Below are positions 36,155 through 43,458 of a stretch of DNA of 53,902 nucleotides, piece after piece. This stretch comes from Bacillus sp. AZ43 (GTDB taxonomy: Bacteria > Actinomycetota > Actinomycetes > Mycobacteriales > Geodermatophilaceae): NCBI GenBank assembly GCA_004570425.1, contig SPQJ01000030.1, forward strand, positions 1 to 53,902, given 5' to 3'. A program made the position numbers and the translations under genes. Numbering within the stretch: the stretch's first letter is position 1; every line of letters begins with the position of its first letter. The notes beneath the pieces are model-generated. The model had not been told where the DNA came from. It did not search any database and worked only from the letters and a program-made list of their open reading frames with translations.

Positions 36155-36748
36155 TCAGTGACCCGCGGGTAGCGCCTGCCAGCCGCCCGAGGGGGTCACC
36201 ACGGCGGTGACCCGCTGGTCGTGGGGCTCCGAGGGCAGCTCGTCGAGCAGCTCGTCGTCGAAGACCACGGCGACGAGCGCGGCGCCGGGGCGCGCGTGCC
36301 GCAGCGCCCGGTCGTAGTAGCCGCCGCCCCGGCCCAGCCGGATCCCGTCGCGGGCGACGGCCACCGCGGGGACGACCACCACGTCCGCCGTCCCGACGGC
36401 GGTCGGCCCCAGCCGGGGCCCGACCGGCTCCAGCAGGCCGAAACGGCCCGGCGCAAGCCGGCCGGTGTCCACCGCCCAGCGCAGCTCCGGCTGTCCGTCG
36501 ACCACCACCGGCAGCAGGACGCGGGCGCCGAGCTGGGTGAAGGCGGCGGGCAGCCGGCCGTGGCCCGGCTCGGTGTCCTCCGGCGCGAACGCCGCGATGG
36601 TCCGCGTGCGGCCCAGGCCCTGGAGGAGCGCCGTCGTGACCGCGGCCGCGGCCGCCCGGCGCTCGGCGAGCGGGCGCGCCAGGCGGCGGGCGGCGCACCG
36701 CTCGCGCAGGGCGGCCTTGGCGGCGGCCACGTCGGGGAGCGGGGGCAT
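36155..36748 (-). CDS. fthC: 5-formyltetrahydrofolate cyclo-ligase
   Basis: A 197-residue enzyme converting 5-formyl-THF to 5,10-methenyl-THF with ATP. Family features are AAKAALRERCAARRLARPLA, PVVVDGQPELRW, FGLLEPVG and the signature VPAVAVARDGIRLGRGGGYY followed by DRAL. ATG 36746-36748 has no ribosome site; TAGCCT lies exactly 6 nt upstream. It is divergent from galU across only 26 bp, and the same divergent pair exists in M. tuberculosis (Rv0992c-Rv0993, recalled). Confidence 0.93.
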   Translation of the reverse strand: MPPLPDVAAAKAALRERCAARRLARPLAERRAAAAAVTTALLQGLGRTRTIAAFAPEDTEPGHGRLPAAFTQLGARVLLPVVVDGQPELRWAVDTGRLAPGRFGLLEPVGPRLGPTAVGTADVVVVPAVAVARDGIRLGRGGGYYDRALRHARPGAALVAVVFDDELLDELPSEPHDQRVTAVVTPSGGWQALPAGH

Positions 36749-36754
36749 TCCGGC

Positions 36755-36760
36755 AGGCTA
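36755..36760 (-). promoter_or_regulatory. Predicted -10 of fthC (leaderless)
   Basis: TAGCCT on the reverse strand, 6 nt before the fthC ATG and only 2 bp from the galU -10 hexamer on the other strand. Confidence 0.6.
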
Positions 36761-36762
36761 GC

Positions 36763-36768
36763 TAGGCT
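36763..36768 (+). promoter_or_regulatory. Predicted -10 of galU (leaderless)
   Basis: TAGGCT, 6 nt before the galU ATG at 36775. Back to back with the fthC -10. Confidence 0.6.
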
Positions 36769-36774
36769 GCCGAC

Positions 36775-37707
36775 ATGTCCAGCCCCACCGCGCGCCCGGC
36801 ACGCAAGGCCGTCATCCCCGTCGCGGGGATGGGCACCCGCTTCCTGCCTGCCACCAAGGCGGTGCCCAAGGAGCTGCTGCCGGTCGTCGACCGGCCCGCG
36901 CTGGAGTACATCGTCGAGGAGGCCGCCCGGGCCGGCCTGCCCGAGGTGCTGATGGTGACCGGCCGGAACAAGGCCGCGATCGAGGACTTCTTCGACCGCA
37001 CCCCGGAGCTGGAGGCCGCGCTCGAGAAGAAGGGCGACGCCGACCGGCTGGCCGCGGTGCACGCCTCCACCGACCTCGCCCACGTGCACTTCGTGCGCCA
37101 GGGCGAGGCCAGGGGGCTGGGTCACGCGGTGCTCCAGGCGGCGGCGTTCGTCGGCGACGAGCCCTTCGCGGTACTGCTCGGCGACGACCTCATCGACACC
37201 CGCGACCACCTGCTCGAGCACATGCTCGCCGTCCAGGCCGAGCACGGCGGTTCGGTGATCGCGCTGCTCGACGTCGGGCGGGAGAACATCGACAAGTACG
37301 GCGCCGTCGCGATCGAGCCCGGCGAGCAGCCGGTCATCGACGGCGACGAGGTGGTCCGCGTGACCGGCCTGGTCGAGAAGCCCCCGGTCGACGAGGCGCC
37401 GAGCAGCCTGGCGATCATCGGCCGCTACGTGCTCGCGCCCCCGATCTTCGAGGTCCTCCGCGAGACCCCGCCGGGCCGCGGCGACGAGATCCAGCTGACC
37501 GACGCGCTGGCCACCCTCGTCGAGCGCGGCGAGCCGGTGCACGGCGTCGTCTTCAGCGGCCGGCGCTACGACACCGGCGACCGGCTGGACTACCTCAAGG
37601 CCGTGGTCCGCCTCGCCAGCGAGCGCGACGATCTGGGCCCGCCGCTGCGCTCGTGGCTGCGCGAGTTCGTCGCCGACCTGCCCACCGAGGGCGCGTCGCC
37701 GTCCTGA
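36775..37707 (+). CDS. galU: UTP-glucose-1-phosphate uridylyltransferase
   Basis: A 310-residue nucleotidyltransferase making UDP-glucose for cell envelope and trehalose synthesis. Signatures are VIPVAGMGTRFLPATKAVPK at the nucleotide site, FVRQGEARGLGHAVLQAAAF, FAVLLGDDLID with the metal aspartate, VTGLVEKPPVDEAPS and the C-terminal RRYDTGDRLDYLKAVV. It is probably transcribed as a leaderless mRNA and followed after 29 bp by glp. The galU-glp-rimJ-sepX order is conserved in actinobacteria. Confidence 0.96.
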   Translation: MSSPTARPARKAVIPVAGMGTRFLPATKAVPKELLPVVDRPALEYIVEEAARAGLPEVLMVTGRNKAAIEDFFDRTPELEAALEKKGDADRLAAVHASTDLAHVHFVRQGEARGLGHAVLQAAAFVGDEPFAVLLGDDLIDTRDHLLEHMLAVQAEHGGSVIALLDVGRENIDKYGAVAIEPGEQPVIDGDEVVRVTGLVEKPPVDEAPSSLAIIGRYVLAPPIFEVLRETPPGRGDEIQLTDALATLVERGEPVHGVVFSGRRYDTGDRLDYLKAVVRLASERDDLGPPLRSWLREFVADLPTEGASPS

Positions 37708-37736
37708 CGGGGCGCGACGAGGGCACCATCGAGGTC

Positions 37737-39170
37737 ATGGACGGCGAGGACAGCACCGGCGCGTACCGCGGCTACCGGGACACCGCGCAGGTCGACATGC
37801 CCATGGCACCGCCGCGGCCGAGCGTCCCCGTCCGCGGGACCCGCCGCGTGACGCCGACCCAGGCCTCCCGACCGGTGCCCGGTCCCCGCGCGGTGGTCGA
37901 CGGGCCGATCCCCCTGCCCGCGGCCGAATCGGTGCCGCTCGACCGCATCTGCACCGTGGAGCGGCACCTCGACGAGATCCTGGGCGCGGTGCCCCAGCCG
38001 CACCCGATCGAGCTCGCCGTCCTCGACGCCCAGGGCCTGCTCTGCGCCGAGGACGTGGAGAGCCAGCGGGCGCTGCCGGCCTTCGACCAGGCCGCGCTCG
38101 AGGGCTACGCCGTCCGGTCCGACGACGTCGCCGGTGCCCTCCCGCAGGCCCCTGTCGAGCTGGCGGTGGTGGGCGAGAGCGTCGCCGGCGCGGGCACCCC
38201 CTCGTCGATCGGCCCCGGCATGGCCATCCGGGTCGCCGCGGGCTCGATGATGCCGGCCGGCGCCGACGTCGTCGTCCCGGCCGTCTGGACCGACCAGGGC
38301 ACCGTCCGGGTCGCCGTCCACGCCGGCCCCCCGGCGGGCGGGTACGTCCGCCGGACCGGTGACGACGTCGCGCCCGGCGACGCCGCCGTGCAGGTCGGCA
38401 CCCCGATCGGACCGGCCCAGATCAGCCTGCTGGCCGCCATGGGCCGCGAGCGCGTGCTCGTGCGGCCGCGGCCCCGGATCGTCGTGCTCAGCGCCGGACC
38501 GGAGCTGGTCGACATCGGCACCGTGCCCGCGCCCGGGCAGGTCGTCGACGTCAACAGCTACGCGCTGGCCGCGGCCGCCCGGGACGCCGGCGCCGAGGCC
38601 TACCGCTCGGGCATCCTGCCCACCGACCCGCGGCGGCTGAGCGAGGTGCTGGAGAGCCAGCTGCTCCGCAGCGACCTGGTGCTGATCGCCGGCACGTTCG
38701 CCGACGGCGGGTTCGACCAGGTGCAGGAGGCGCTGGCCGCGCTGGGTGACATGCGGTTCCGCCAGGTGACCATGCACCCGGGGCCGGCGCAGGGCTTCGG
38801 GCGGCTGGGCCGCGACCAGATCCCGGTGATCTGCATCCCGGGGGAGCCGGTCGCCGCCCTCGTCGCCTTCGAGGTGTTCGTCCGACCGGCCATCCGGTTG
38901 ATGCTCGGCAAGCGGCAGCTGTTCCGCCGCACGGTGCAGGCCGTGGCCGGTCAGCAGCTGTCCTCGCCGCTGGGGTACCGGCAGTACCTGCACGGCACCG
39001 TCATGCGGCACCCCGACGGCGGCTACGTCGTCGAGCCGGTGGGCGACGGCACCGAGGCGCTGATGGCGCGCATGGCGCGGGCGAACTGCCTCATCGTGAT
39101 CGACGAGGACGTCACCGAGGTGGCCGCCGGCGGGCTGGTCACCGTGATGCCGCTGCTGCTCGGCGGCTGA
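37737..39170 (+). CDS. glp: Glp: gephyrin/MoeA-like divisome protein with degenerate catalytic site
   Basis: A 477-residue MoeA-fold protein with a ~65-residue Pro/Arg-rich disordered N-terminal extension. The MoeA core is complete, but enzymatic motifs are altered. The usual N-S-A-M-D-G-Y-A reads DQAALEGYA (D to E122), S-T-G-D-E-L reads SAGPEL (D to P255), G-G-V-S-V-G reads AGTFAD (318-323), and L-P-G-N-P-V reads IPGEPV (N to E370). Molybdopterin insertion is therefore unlikely. In Corynebacterium the orthologous Glp binds FtsZ and the membrane protein GlpR; here the GlpR/SepX gene lies two genes downstream, supporting that role. ATG 37737 lies close behind GAGG. Confidence 0.88.
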   Translation: MDGEDSTGAYRGYRDTAQVDMPMAPPRPSVPVRGTRRVTPTQASRPVPGPRAVVDGPIPLPAAESVPLDRICTVERHLDEILGAVPQPHPIELAVLDAQGLLCAEDVESQRALPAFDQAALEGYAVRSDDVAGALPQAPVELAVVGESVAGAGTPSSIGPGMAIRVAAGSMMPAGADVVVPAVWTDQGTVRVAVHAGPPAGGYVRRTGDDVAPGDAAVQVGTPIGPAQISLLAAMGRERVLVRPRPRIVVLSAGPELVDIGTVPAPGQVVDVNSYALAAAARDAGAEAYRSGILPTDPRRLSEVLESQLLRSDLVLIAGTFADGGFDQVQEALAALGDMRFRQVTMHPGPAQGFGRLGRDQIPVICIPGEPVAALVAFEVFVRPAIRLMLGKRQLFRRTVQAVAGQQLSSPLGYRQYLHGTVMRHPDGGYVVEPVGDGTEALMARMARANCLIVIDEDVTEVAAGGLVTVMPLLLGG

Positions 39171-39171
39171 C

Positions 39172-39789
39172 CTGGACACCCTCCTGCACCCGGGCTGGCC
39201 GGCGCGGCTGACCTCCGGGCCGGTGGAGCTGCACCCGCTCCGCCGGCGCGACGCGGGGGAGTGGAGCCGCCTGCGCCTGGCCAACGAGGACTGGCTCAAG
39301 CGCTGGGAGCCCTCGCACGGGCTGTCCTGGCAGGACCGGCACACACCCGCGGCCTACCGCGCGATGCGGCGCGTGGTCGCCCGCCGCGCCCGCCAGGGCA
39401 CCTCGCTGCCGTTCGCGCTGCGCGTCGAGGGACGGCTGGCCGGGCAGGTGACCCTGGACAACGTGGTGCGCGGCGCCCTGCGGTCGGGGTACCTCGGCTA
39501 CTGGATCGACCGCTCGGTCGCCGGGCGCGGGATCGCGTCGCTCGCCGTCGCCCTCGTCTGCGACCACGCCTTCGGGGCCGTCGGGCTGCACCGGGTCGAG
39601 GCCGACATCCGCCCCGAGAACCTGCCCAGCCGCCGGCTCGTGGAGCGGCTCGGGTTCCAGCAGGAGGGCCTGCTGCGCCGCTACCTCGACATCGACGGCG
39701 ACTGGCGCGACCACGTCGCATACGCGCTCCTGGCCGAGGACCTGCCCGGGGGAGTGCTCGACCGGTGGCGCCGGCACATACCAGGCTGA
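39172..39789 (+). CDS. rimJ: RimJ-like GNAT N-acetyltransferase
   Basis: A GNAT of 205 residues if started at CTG 39172, or 188 from GTG 39223. Core features are VELHPLRRRDAGEWSRLRLA, GQVTLDNVVRGALRSGYLGY followed by WIDRSVAGRGIASLAVALV (acetyl-CoA loop), and HRVEADIRPENLPSRRLVER then LGFQQEGLLRRYL. This is the ribosomal-protein alanine acetyltransferase group. No ATG, GTG or TTG precedes 39223 in frame, yet LLHPGWPARLTSGPV upstream looks like genuine family N-terminus, so a CTG start one base after the glp stop is proposed. Confidence 0.88.
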   Translation: MDTLLHPGWPARLTSGPVELHPLRRRDAGEWSRLRLANEDWLKRWEPSHGLSWQDRHTPAAYRAMRRVVARRARQGTSLPFALRVEGRLAGQVTLDNVVRGALRSGYLGYWIDRSVAGRGIASLAVALVCDHAFGAVGLHRVEADIRPENLPSRRLVERLGFQQEGLLRRYLDIDGDWRDHVAYALLAEDLPGGVLDRWRRHIPG

Positions 39790-39943
39790 GCAGCGACGTC
39801 CGGGGACGGCGCCCGCGACACGCCCCTGTCGTCACACCGGCCACAGAACTCGATCCGCGACACACCGCGCGCCTCCCCGTCCGCGCCCCCTGCGCTGCTT
39901 AACCTCGCCCCTGCGAGTGACTCATGTGACAGGTGGTGTTCGA

Positions 39944-40639
39944 ATGGGATCGGGCGTGCTCTTGGCCGCTCTGGTCGTGCTGTGGTTCGTCGTGCTGGTG
40001 CCCATGGTGGTGACCCGCGGCGACGCGCACAGCGGCCAGGTGGGGCTGGCTGACTCCGGTCGGACGCTGCAGCGCCGTCGGACCGTGGACCCCGTCGTCC
40101 ACGCCGACACCGAGCGCGTCTCGATCGACCGCGACCTGCTGCGCACCAGCGGGGAGCTGCACGTGGACGTGCACGCCCTGCGGCGGCGCACCCTCGGCGG
40201 CCTGGTCGCCCTGGCGGTCCTGTCGCTGGTCGGTGCGCTCGTCCTCAGCGCCTGGCTGTGGCCGGTGCAGGCGCTGCTCGACCTCGCGGTCGTCGGCTAC
40301 GTGCTGGTCCTCCGCAAGGTGGCCCGCCGCGAGCGGATGGCCGCGCGCCGGGCCGCCCGGGCCGCGGCGCGGGCCGCGATGCGGGCCCCGGTCGTCCCGG
40401 CCCAGCGGGAGATGCCCGAGGTGCAGGAGACCGTGGCGCAGGAGGCCCTGCCCCAGCTGCCGCACCCGAGCGTGCCGCTGGCCCCGGTGCACGCCTTCCC
40501 GATCGGCCGCCGCGTCGTGGCCCGCACCCAGCCGCCGGCGGCCGGGTGGCAGCACAGCGCCGTGGTCGGCCTGGACGACGACGACATCGGGTTCGCCGAC
40601 ATCGACGAGTACCAGCCGCGCCGGGTCGCGAACGCCTGA
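39944..40639 (+). CDS. sepX: SepX/GlpR divisome membrane protein
   Basis: A 231-residue protein with an N-terminal helix (SGVLLAALVVLWFVVLVPMV), a basic linker, and two adjoining helices around residues 85-130. A long Arg/Ala-rich then Pro-rich cytoplasmic region follows, ending in an acidic DDDDIGFADIDEY motif. This matches SepX of Streptomyces and GlpR of Corynebacterium, which anchor the divisome and bind Glp. It shares the galU-glp-rimJ block. ATG 39944 was chosen, with AGGTGG upstream; an in-frame GTG at 39917 would add nine residues. A strong hairpin follows its stop. Confidence 0.88.
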   Translation: MGSGVLLAALVVLWFVVLVPMVVTRGDAHSGQVGLADSGRTLQRRRTVDPVVHADTERVSIDRDLLRTSGELHVDVHALRRRTLGGLVALAVLSLVGALVLSAWLWPVQALLDLAVVGYVLVLRKVARRERMAARRAARAAARAAMRAPVVPAQREMPEVQETVAQEALPQLPHPSVPLAPVHAFPIGRRVVARTQPPAAGWQHSAVVGLDDDDIGFADIDEYQPRRVANA

Positions 40640-40648
40640 AACCGGCCT

Positions 40649-40680
40649 CCTGCTCCCCGGTGCTGGCATCGGGGAGCAGG
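40649..40680. terminator. Hairpin terminator after sepX
   Basis: CCTGCTCCCCG (40649-40659) pairs perfectly with CGGGGAGCAGG (40670-40680) around a 10-nt loop, ten bases after the sepX stop. It has no T-tract. It separates the galU-glp-rimJ-sepX unit from tRNA-Ala. Confidence 0.65.
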
Positions 40681-40685
40681 ACCGG

Positions 40686-40691
40686 TAAACT
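40686..40691 (+). promoter_or_regulatory. Predicted -10 of tRNA-Ala
   Basis: TAAACT, ten bases before the tRNA-Ala 5' end. Its -35 region would overlap the sepX terminator stem. Confidence 0.45.
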
Positions 40692-40701
40692 GCTCGGCGA
40701 A

Positions 40702-40775
40702 GGGGCTGTGGCGCAGTCCGGTAGCGCACCTCGTTCGCATCGAGGGGGTCAGGGGTTCAACTCCCCTCAGCTCCA
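40702..40775 (+). tRNA. tRNA-Ala (anticodon CGC)
   Basis: A 74-nt cloverleaf. The acceptor GGGGCTG pairs with CAGCTCC, with the G3-U70 wobble that identifies alanine tRNAs. D stem GCGC/GCGC, anticodon arm CCTCG-TTCGCAT-CGAGG (CGC), T arm AGGGG-TTCAACT-CCCCT, discriminator A. CCA is not encoded. It reads GCG. Confidence 0.97.
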
Positions 40776-40854
40776 CACCTTCACAGCAGGTCCAGCAGAC
40801 GCCGTCGGGGCAGCGCCCCGGCGGCGTTCGCCGTCCAGGAGAGGAACTCCCCGC

Positions 40855-41058
40855 GTGGCCGCAGACGACCCCACCCCGCAGCCGGCGCCGCAGGAGTCAC
40901 GGTTCCGCTGGGTGGCCCGGGGTGTCGTGGCCGCCATCGGCCTCTGGTTCGTCGCCGACGGGCTGAGCGGCGACTCGACGACGGCGCTCGTGGTCGTCGC
41001 CGTCGTCGTGGCGGTGGTCCTGCTCGCCGTCGGCGTCGTGCACCTGCGCCGGCGCTGA
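40855..41058 (+). CDS. Small two-helix membrane protein of unknown function
   Basis: A 67-residue protein. A Pro/Gln-rich 14-residue N-terminus is followed by FRWVARGVVAAIGLWFVADG and TALVVVAVVVAVVLLAVGVV, two membrane helices, and a basic C terminus HLRRR. GTG 40855 follows AGGAGAGGA at a fitting distance, which supports it as a real gene. It lies 80 bp after tRNA-Ala and converges on the enoyl-CoA hydratase with 2 nt between stops. Confidence 0.65.
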   Translation: MAADDPTPQPAPQESRFRWVARGVVAAIGLWFVADGLSGDSTTALVVVAVVVAVVLLAVGVVHLRRR

Positions 41059-41060
41059 CC

Positions 41061-41843
41061 TCAGCGGGCGTTGCGGAAGTCCGGCGCCCGCTTCTCGACG
41101 AACGCCCGCACGCCCTCGCGGCCCTCCGGGTCGGCGGCGGACTCGGCGATCAGCTGCGCCTCGTCGTCCAGCTGCTCCTCCAGCGTGCGCGTCGCGGCCC
41201 GGCGCACGAGGGCGCGGGTGCGGACCATCGCGCGCACGGGCCCCTGGGCGATGTCGCGGGCGACGGCGACCGCGGTGTCGCGCAGCTCCTCGTCCTCCAC
41301 CAGCCGGGCCACGAGGCCGGTCAGGTGCGCCTCGGCGGCGGTGAGCGACCCGTTGCTCAGCATCAGGTCGAGCGCGCGCGGGGCGCCCAGGGAGCGGGCC
41401 AGGGCCCAGGAGGTGCCGCCGTCCGGCGAGAAGCCGATCGCGCGGTAGGCCGGGCGGATCTTCGTCGTCCGGGCGCAGATGACGATGTCGCACGCGCCGA
41501 TCAGCCCGACGCCGGCGCCGGCGACCGCCCCCTGCACGCCCGCCACCACCGGGACCGGGCAGTAGAGCACCGCCTTGATCACCTCGTGCCAGTCGTGCGC
41601 GAGCTGCCCGACGAAGGCGCCGGGGTCATCGGCGTCGGCGAACGAGCGGACGTCGCCGCCGACGCAGAACCGCGGCCCGTTCGCCAGGAGCAGCACGGTG
41701 CGGGTCTGCTCCGGCCGGGCGGCGAAGGCCGCGCCGAGCTCGGCGGCGAGGGCGGGGGTGAGGGCGTTGCCGGTCTCGGGGCGGTCGAGGGTGATCCGCC
41801 AGACGTCGCCGTCGACCTCGGTGAGCACGTGCGGCCGGTCCAT
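41061..41843 (-). CDS. Enoyl-CoA hydratase/isomerase family protein
   Basis: A 260-residue crotonase-fold enzyme. WRITLDRPETGNALTPALAA, GPRFCVGGDVRSFADADDPG (first oxyanion strand) and VVAGVQGAVAGAGVGLIGAC (second oxyanion and active-site helix) are intact. SPDGGTSWALARSLGAPRAL follows. The usual hydratase glutamates are replaced by VGLIGACDIVICA and SPDGGTS, so the reaction may be an isomerisation or hydrolysis rather than simple hydration. ATG 41841-41843 follows GAAGGGA. Substrate unknown. Confidence 0.9.
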   Translation of the reverse strand: MDRPHVLTEVDGDVWRITLDRPETGNALTPALAAELGAAFAARPEQTRTVLLLANGPRFCVGGDVRSFADADDPGAFVGQLAHDWHEVIKAVLYCPVPVVAGVQGAVAGAGVGLIGACDIVICARTTKIRPAYRAIGFSPDGGTSWALARSLGAPRALDLMLSNGSLTAAEAHLTGLVARLVEDEELRDTAVAVARDIAQGPVRAMVRTRALVRRAATRTLEEQLDDEAQLIAESAADPEGREGVRAFVEKRAPDFRNAR

Positions 41844-41889
41844 CGTCGTCCCTTCGTCGGGGATGCCCCGCCCACCGTAGAGCGGGAGA

Positions 41890-43407
41890 TCAGAACCAGG
41901 AGGGGAACCACATCCGCAGCAGCCACTCGGAGTGCGAGAGGGGCTGCCCGGTGAGCACCGGGTAGAAGAAGACGAACGTGGCCCCCACCAGCGCGACGTA
42001 GAGGCACACCGCGCCGAGGCCGATCTGCCGCCGGAGGCTGTCCGCACCGGCCTGGCCGAGGACGTCCTGCAGCACGAGGACGACGGCCAGCACGAAGAAC
42101 GGCAGCGCCGGGGCCATGTAGAAGATGAACATCGTGCGCTCGGGGTTCATGAACCAGGTGAGCCAGCCGGCGGCGATCGCCACGGCCACCGGCACCGAGG
42201 ACGGGTCGCGCCGAGCGACGATCCGCCACGCCAGCCAGACCAGGGCCGGCACGAACGCGAACCACAGCGTCGGCGTCCCGACCATGAGGATGTAGCGGAT
42301 CACCTGGTCGCCCGCCGAGTCGGTGAGCCCCTGCGGGTTCCACAGCAGGATCGGCCGGCCGTTGACCAGCCACGACCACGGCCCGGACTCCCACGGGTGC
42401 GGCGAGGACAGGCCACCGTGGAACTCGAGCCACTTCGCGTGCTCGTGCCACAGCGACCGCAGCGCGTCCGGGATCCACGGGAAGGCGGTGTCCGGGTTCT
42501 GCTGCGCCCACGCCTTGCCCTGCGACGTCTCGCCCAGGAACCAGCCGGTGAACGAGGCGAGGTAGGTGAGCACCGGGACGACGGCCAGTGCCCAGAGCGC
42601 GCCGGGCAGCCCCCGCCGGATCGTCGTCCGCGTGGGGCTCGGGACCCCGGCCTCGCGCCAGGCGGCCCGGTCCCAGACGACGCTGAGCACGGCGAAGAAC
42701 GCCAGGAACCAGATCCCGCTCCACTTCACCGCGCACGCGCAGCCGAACAGCACGCCCGCCGCGATCCGCCAGCCGCGCGACCCGACCCGGGTGGGCGCGT
42801 CCATGGCCCGGATCCGCGCCCGGACGACGTCGCGGTCGACCACCAGGCAGGCGACCGCCGAGACCACGAGGACCTGGAGGAAGACGTCGAGCAGCCCGAT
42901 GCGCGCGAGGGTGAACGAGAACGCGTCGAGGGCGAGGAGCAGGCCGGCCAGCAGGCCGAGCAGCGTCGATCCGGTCAGCCGGCGGGCCAGCCGCACCAGG
43001 ACGACGACGGCGATCGTGCCGGCCACCGCGGAGGGGAATCGCCAGCCGAAGGAGTTGTAGCCGAACAGCTGCTCGCCGACGGCGATGAGCCACTTGCCCA
43101 GCGGCGGGTGGACGATGAAGGAGTACCCGCGGTTGTACTCGAACCCCCAAGTCAGCAGCTCGTGCGCCTGGGGCGGGTAGTACGCCTCGTCGAAGAGCAG
43201 GTCCTTCGGGTAGCTGATGCCCCAGAGCCGGACGGCGAGCGTCAGCGCGCCCAGCACCCCGGTGAGCAGCCACGACAGCCGGGCGTCGCCGGGCAGGGGC
43301 GGGGTGGTGTCCCGGCGGGGGCGCGGGAACGGCAGCCGGCGCGCCCGCGGCGTCGGTGAGGGGCGCCCGGGCGTCGCGTCCGCCCGCTCGGGTGCCAGCA
43401 CCGCCAT
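41890..43407 (-). CDS. pmt: Protein O-mannosyltransferase (dolichyl/polyprenyl-phosphate-mannose dependent, GT39)
   Basis: A 505-residue polytopic enzyme with about 11 helices. The catalytic first loop carries Asp73-Glu74 in LLFDEAYYPPQ, then GYSFIVHPPLGKWLIAVGEQ and WRFPSAVAGT. SFTLARIGLLDVFLQ and CAVKWSGIWFL follow, and late NPERTMFIFYMAPALPFFVL, all Pmt family. It mannosylates secreted proteins from polyprenyl-phosphomannose at the membrane. It is divergent from rsmI over 51 bp, as in M. tuberculosis (Rv1002c-Rv1003, recalled). TACCCT lies exactly 6 nt before the ATG, suggesting a leaderless mRNA. Confidence 0.95.
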   Translation of the reverse strand: MAVLAPERADATPGRPSPTPRARRLPFPRPRRDTTPPLPGDARLSWLLTGVLGALTLAVRLWGISYPKDLLFDEAYYPPQAHELLTWGFEYNRGYSFIVHPPLGKWLIAVGEQLFGYNSFGWRFPSAVAGTIAVVVLVRLARRLTGSTLLGLLAGLLLALDAFSFTLARIGLLDVFLQVLVVSAVACLVVDRDVVRARIRAMDAPTRVGSRGWRIAAGVLFGCACAVKWSGIWFLAFFAVLSVVWDRAAWREAGVPSPTRTTIRRGLPGALWALAVVPVLTYLASFTGWFLGETSQGKAWAQQNPDTAFPWIPDALRSLWHEHAKWLEFHGGLSSPHPWESGPWSWLVNGRPILLWNPQGLTDSAGDQVIRYILMVGTPTLWFAFVPALVWLAWRIVARRDPSSVPVAVAIAAGWLTWFMNPERTMFIFYMAPALPFFVLAVVLVLQDVLGQAGADSLRRQIGLGAVCLYVALVGATFVFFYPVLTGQPLSHSEWLLRMWFPSWF

Positions 43408-43413
43408 GAGTGC

Positions 43414-43419
43414 AGGGTA
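43414..43419 (-). promoter_or_regulatory. Predicted -10 of pmt (leaderless)
   Basis: TACCCT on the reverse strand, exactly 6 nt before ATG 43407. Confidence 0.5.
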
Positions 43420-43446
43420 TGGGACGGCGCGGCCCCACCGACGTGA

Positions 43447-43452
43447 CAGGCT
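43447..43452 (+). promoter_or_regulatory. Predicted -10 of rsmI (leaderless)
   Basis: CAGGCT, exactly 6 nt before GTG 43459; first base is non-consensus. Confidence 0.35.
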
Positions 43453-43458
43453 CCTCCC

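Noticed and set aside
40297-40776. Open frame antisense to sepX and tRNA-Ala beginning MELRGVEPLTPS
   Set aside because: It starts on the complement of the tRNA-Ala gene, a classic source of false gene calls, and the rest is antisense to sepX.
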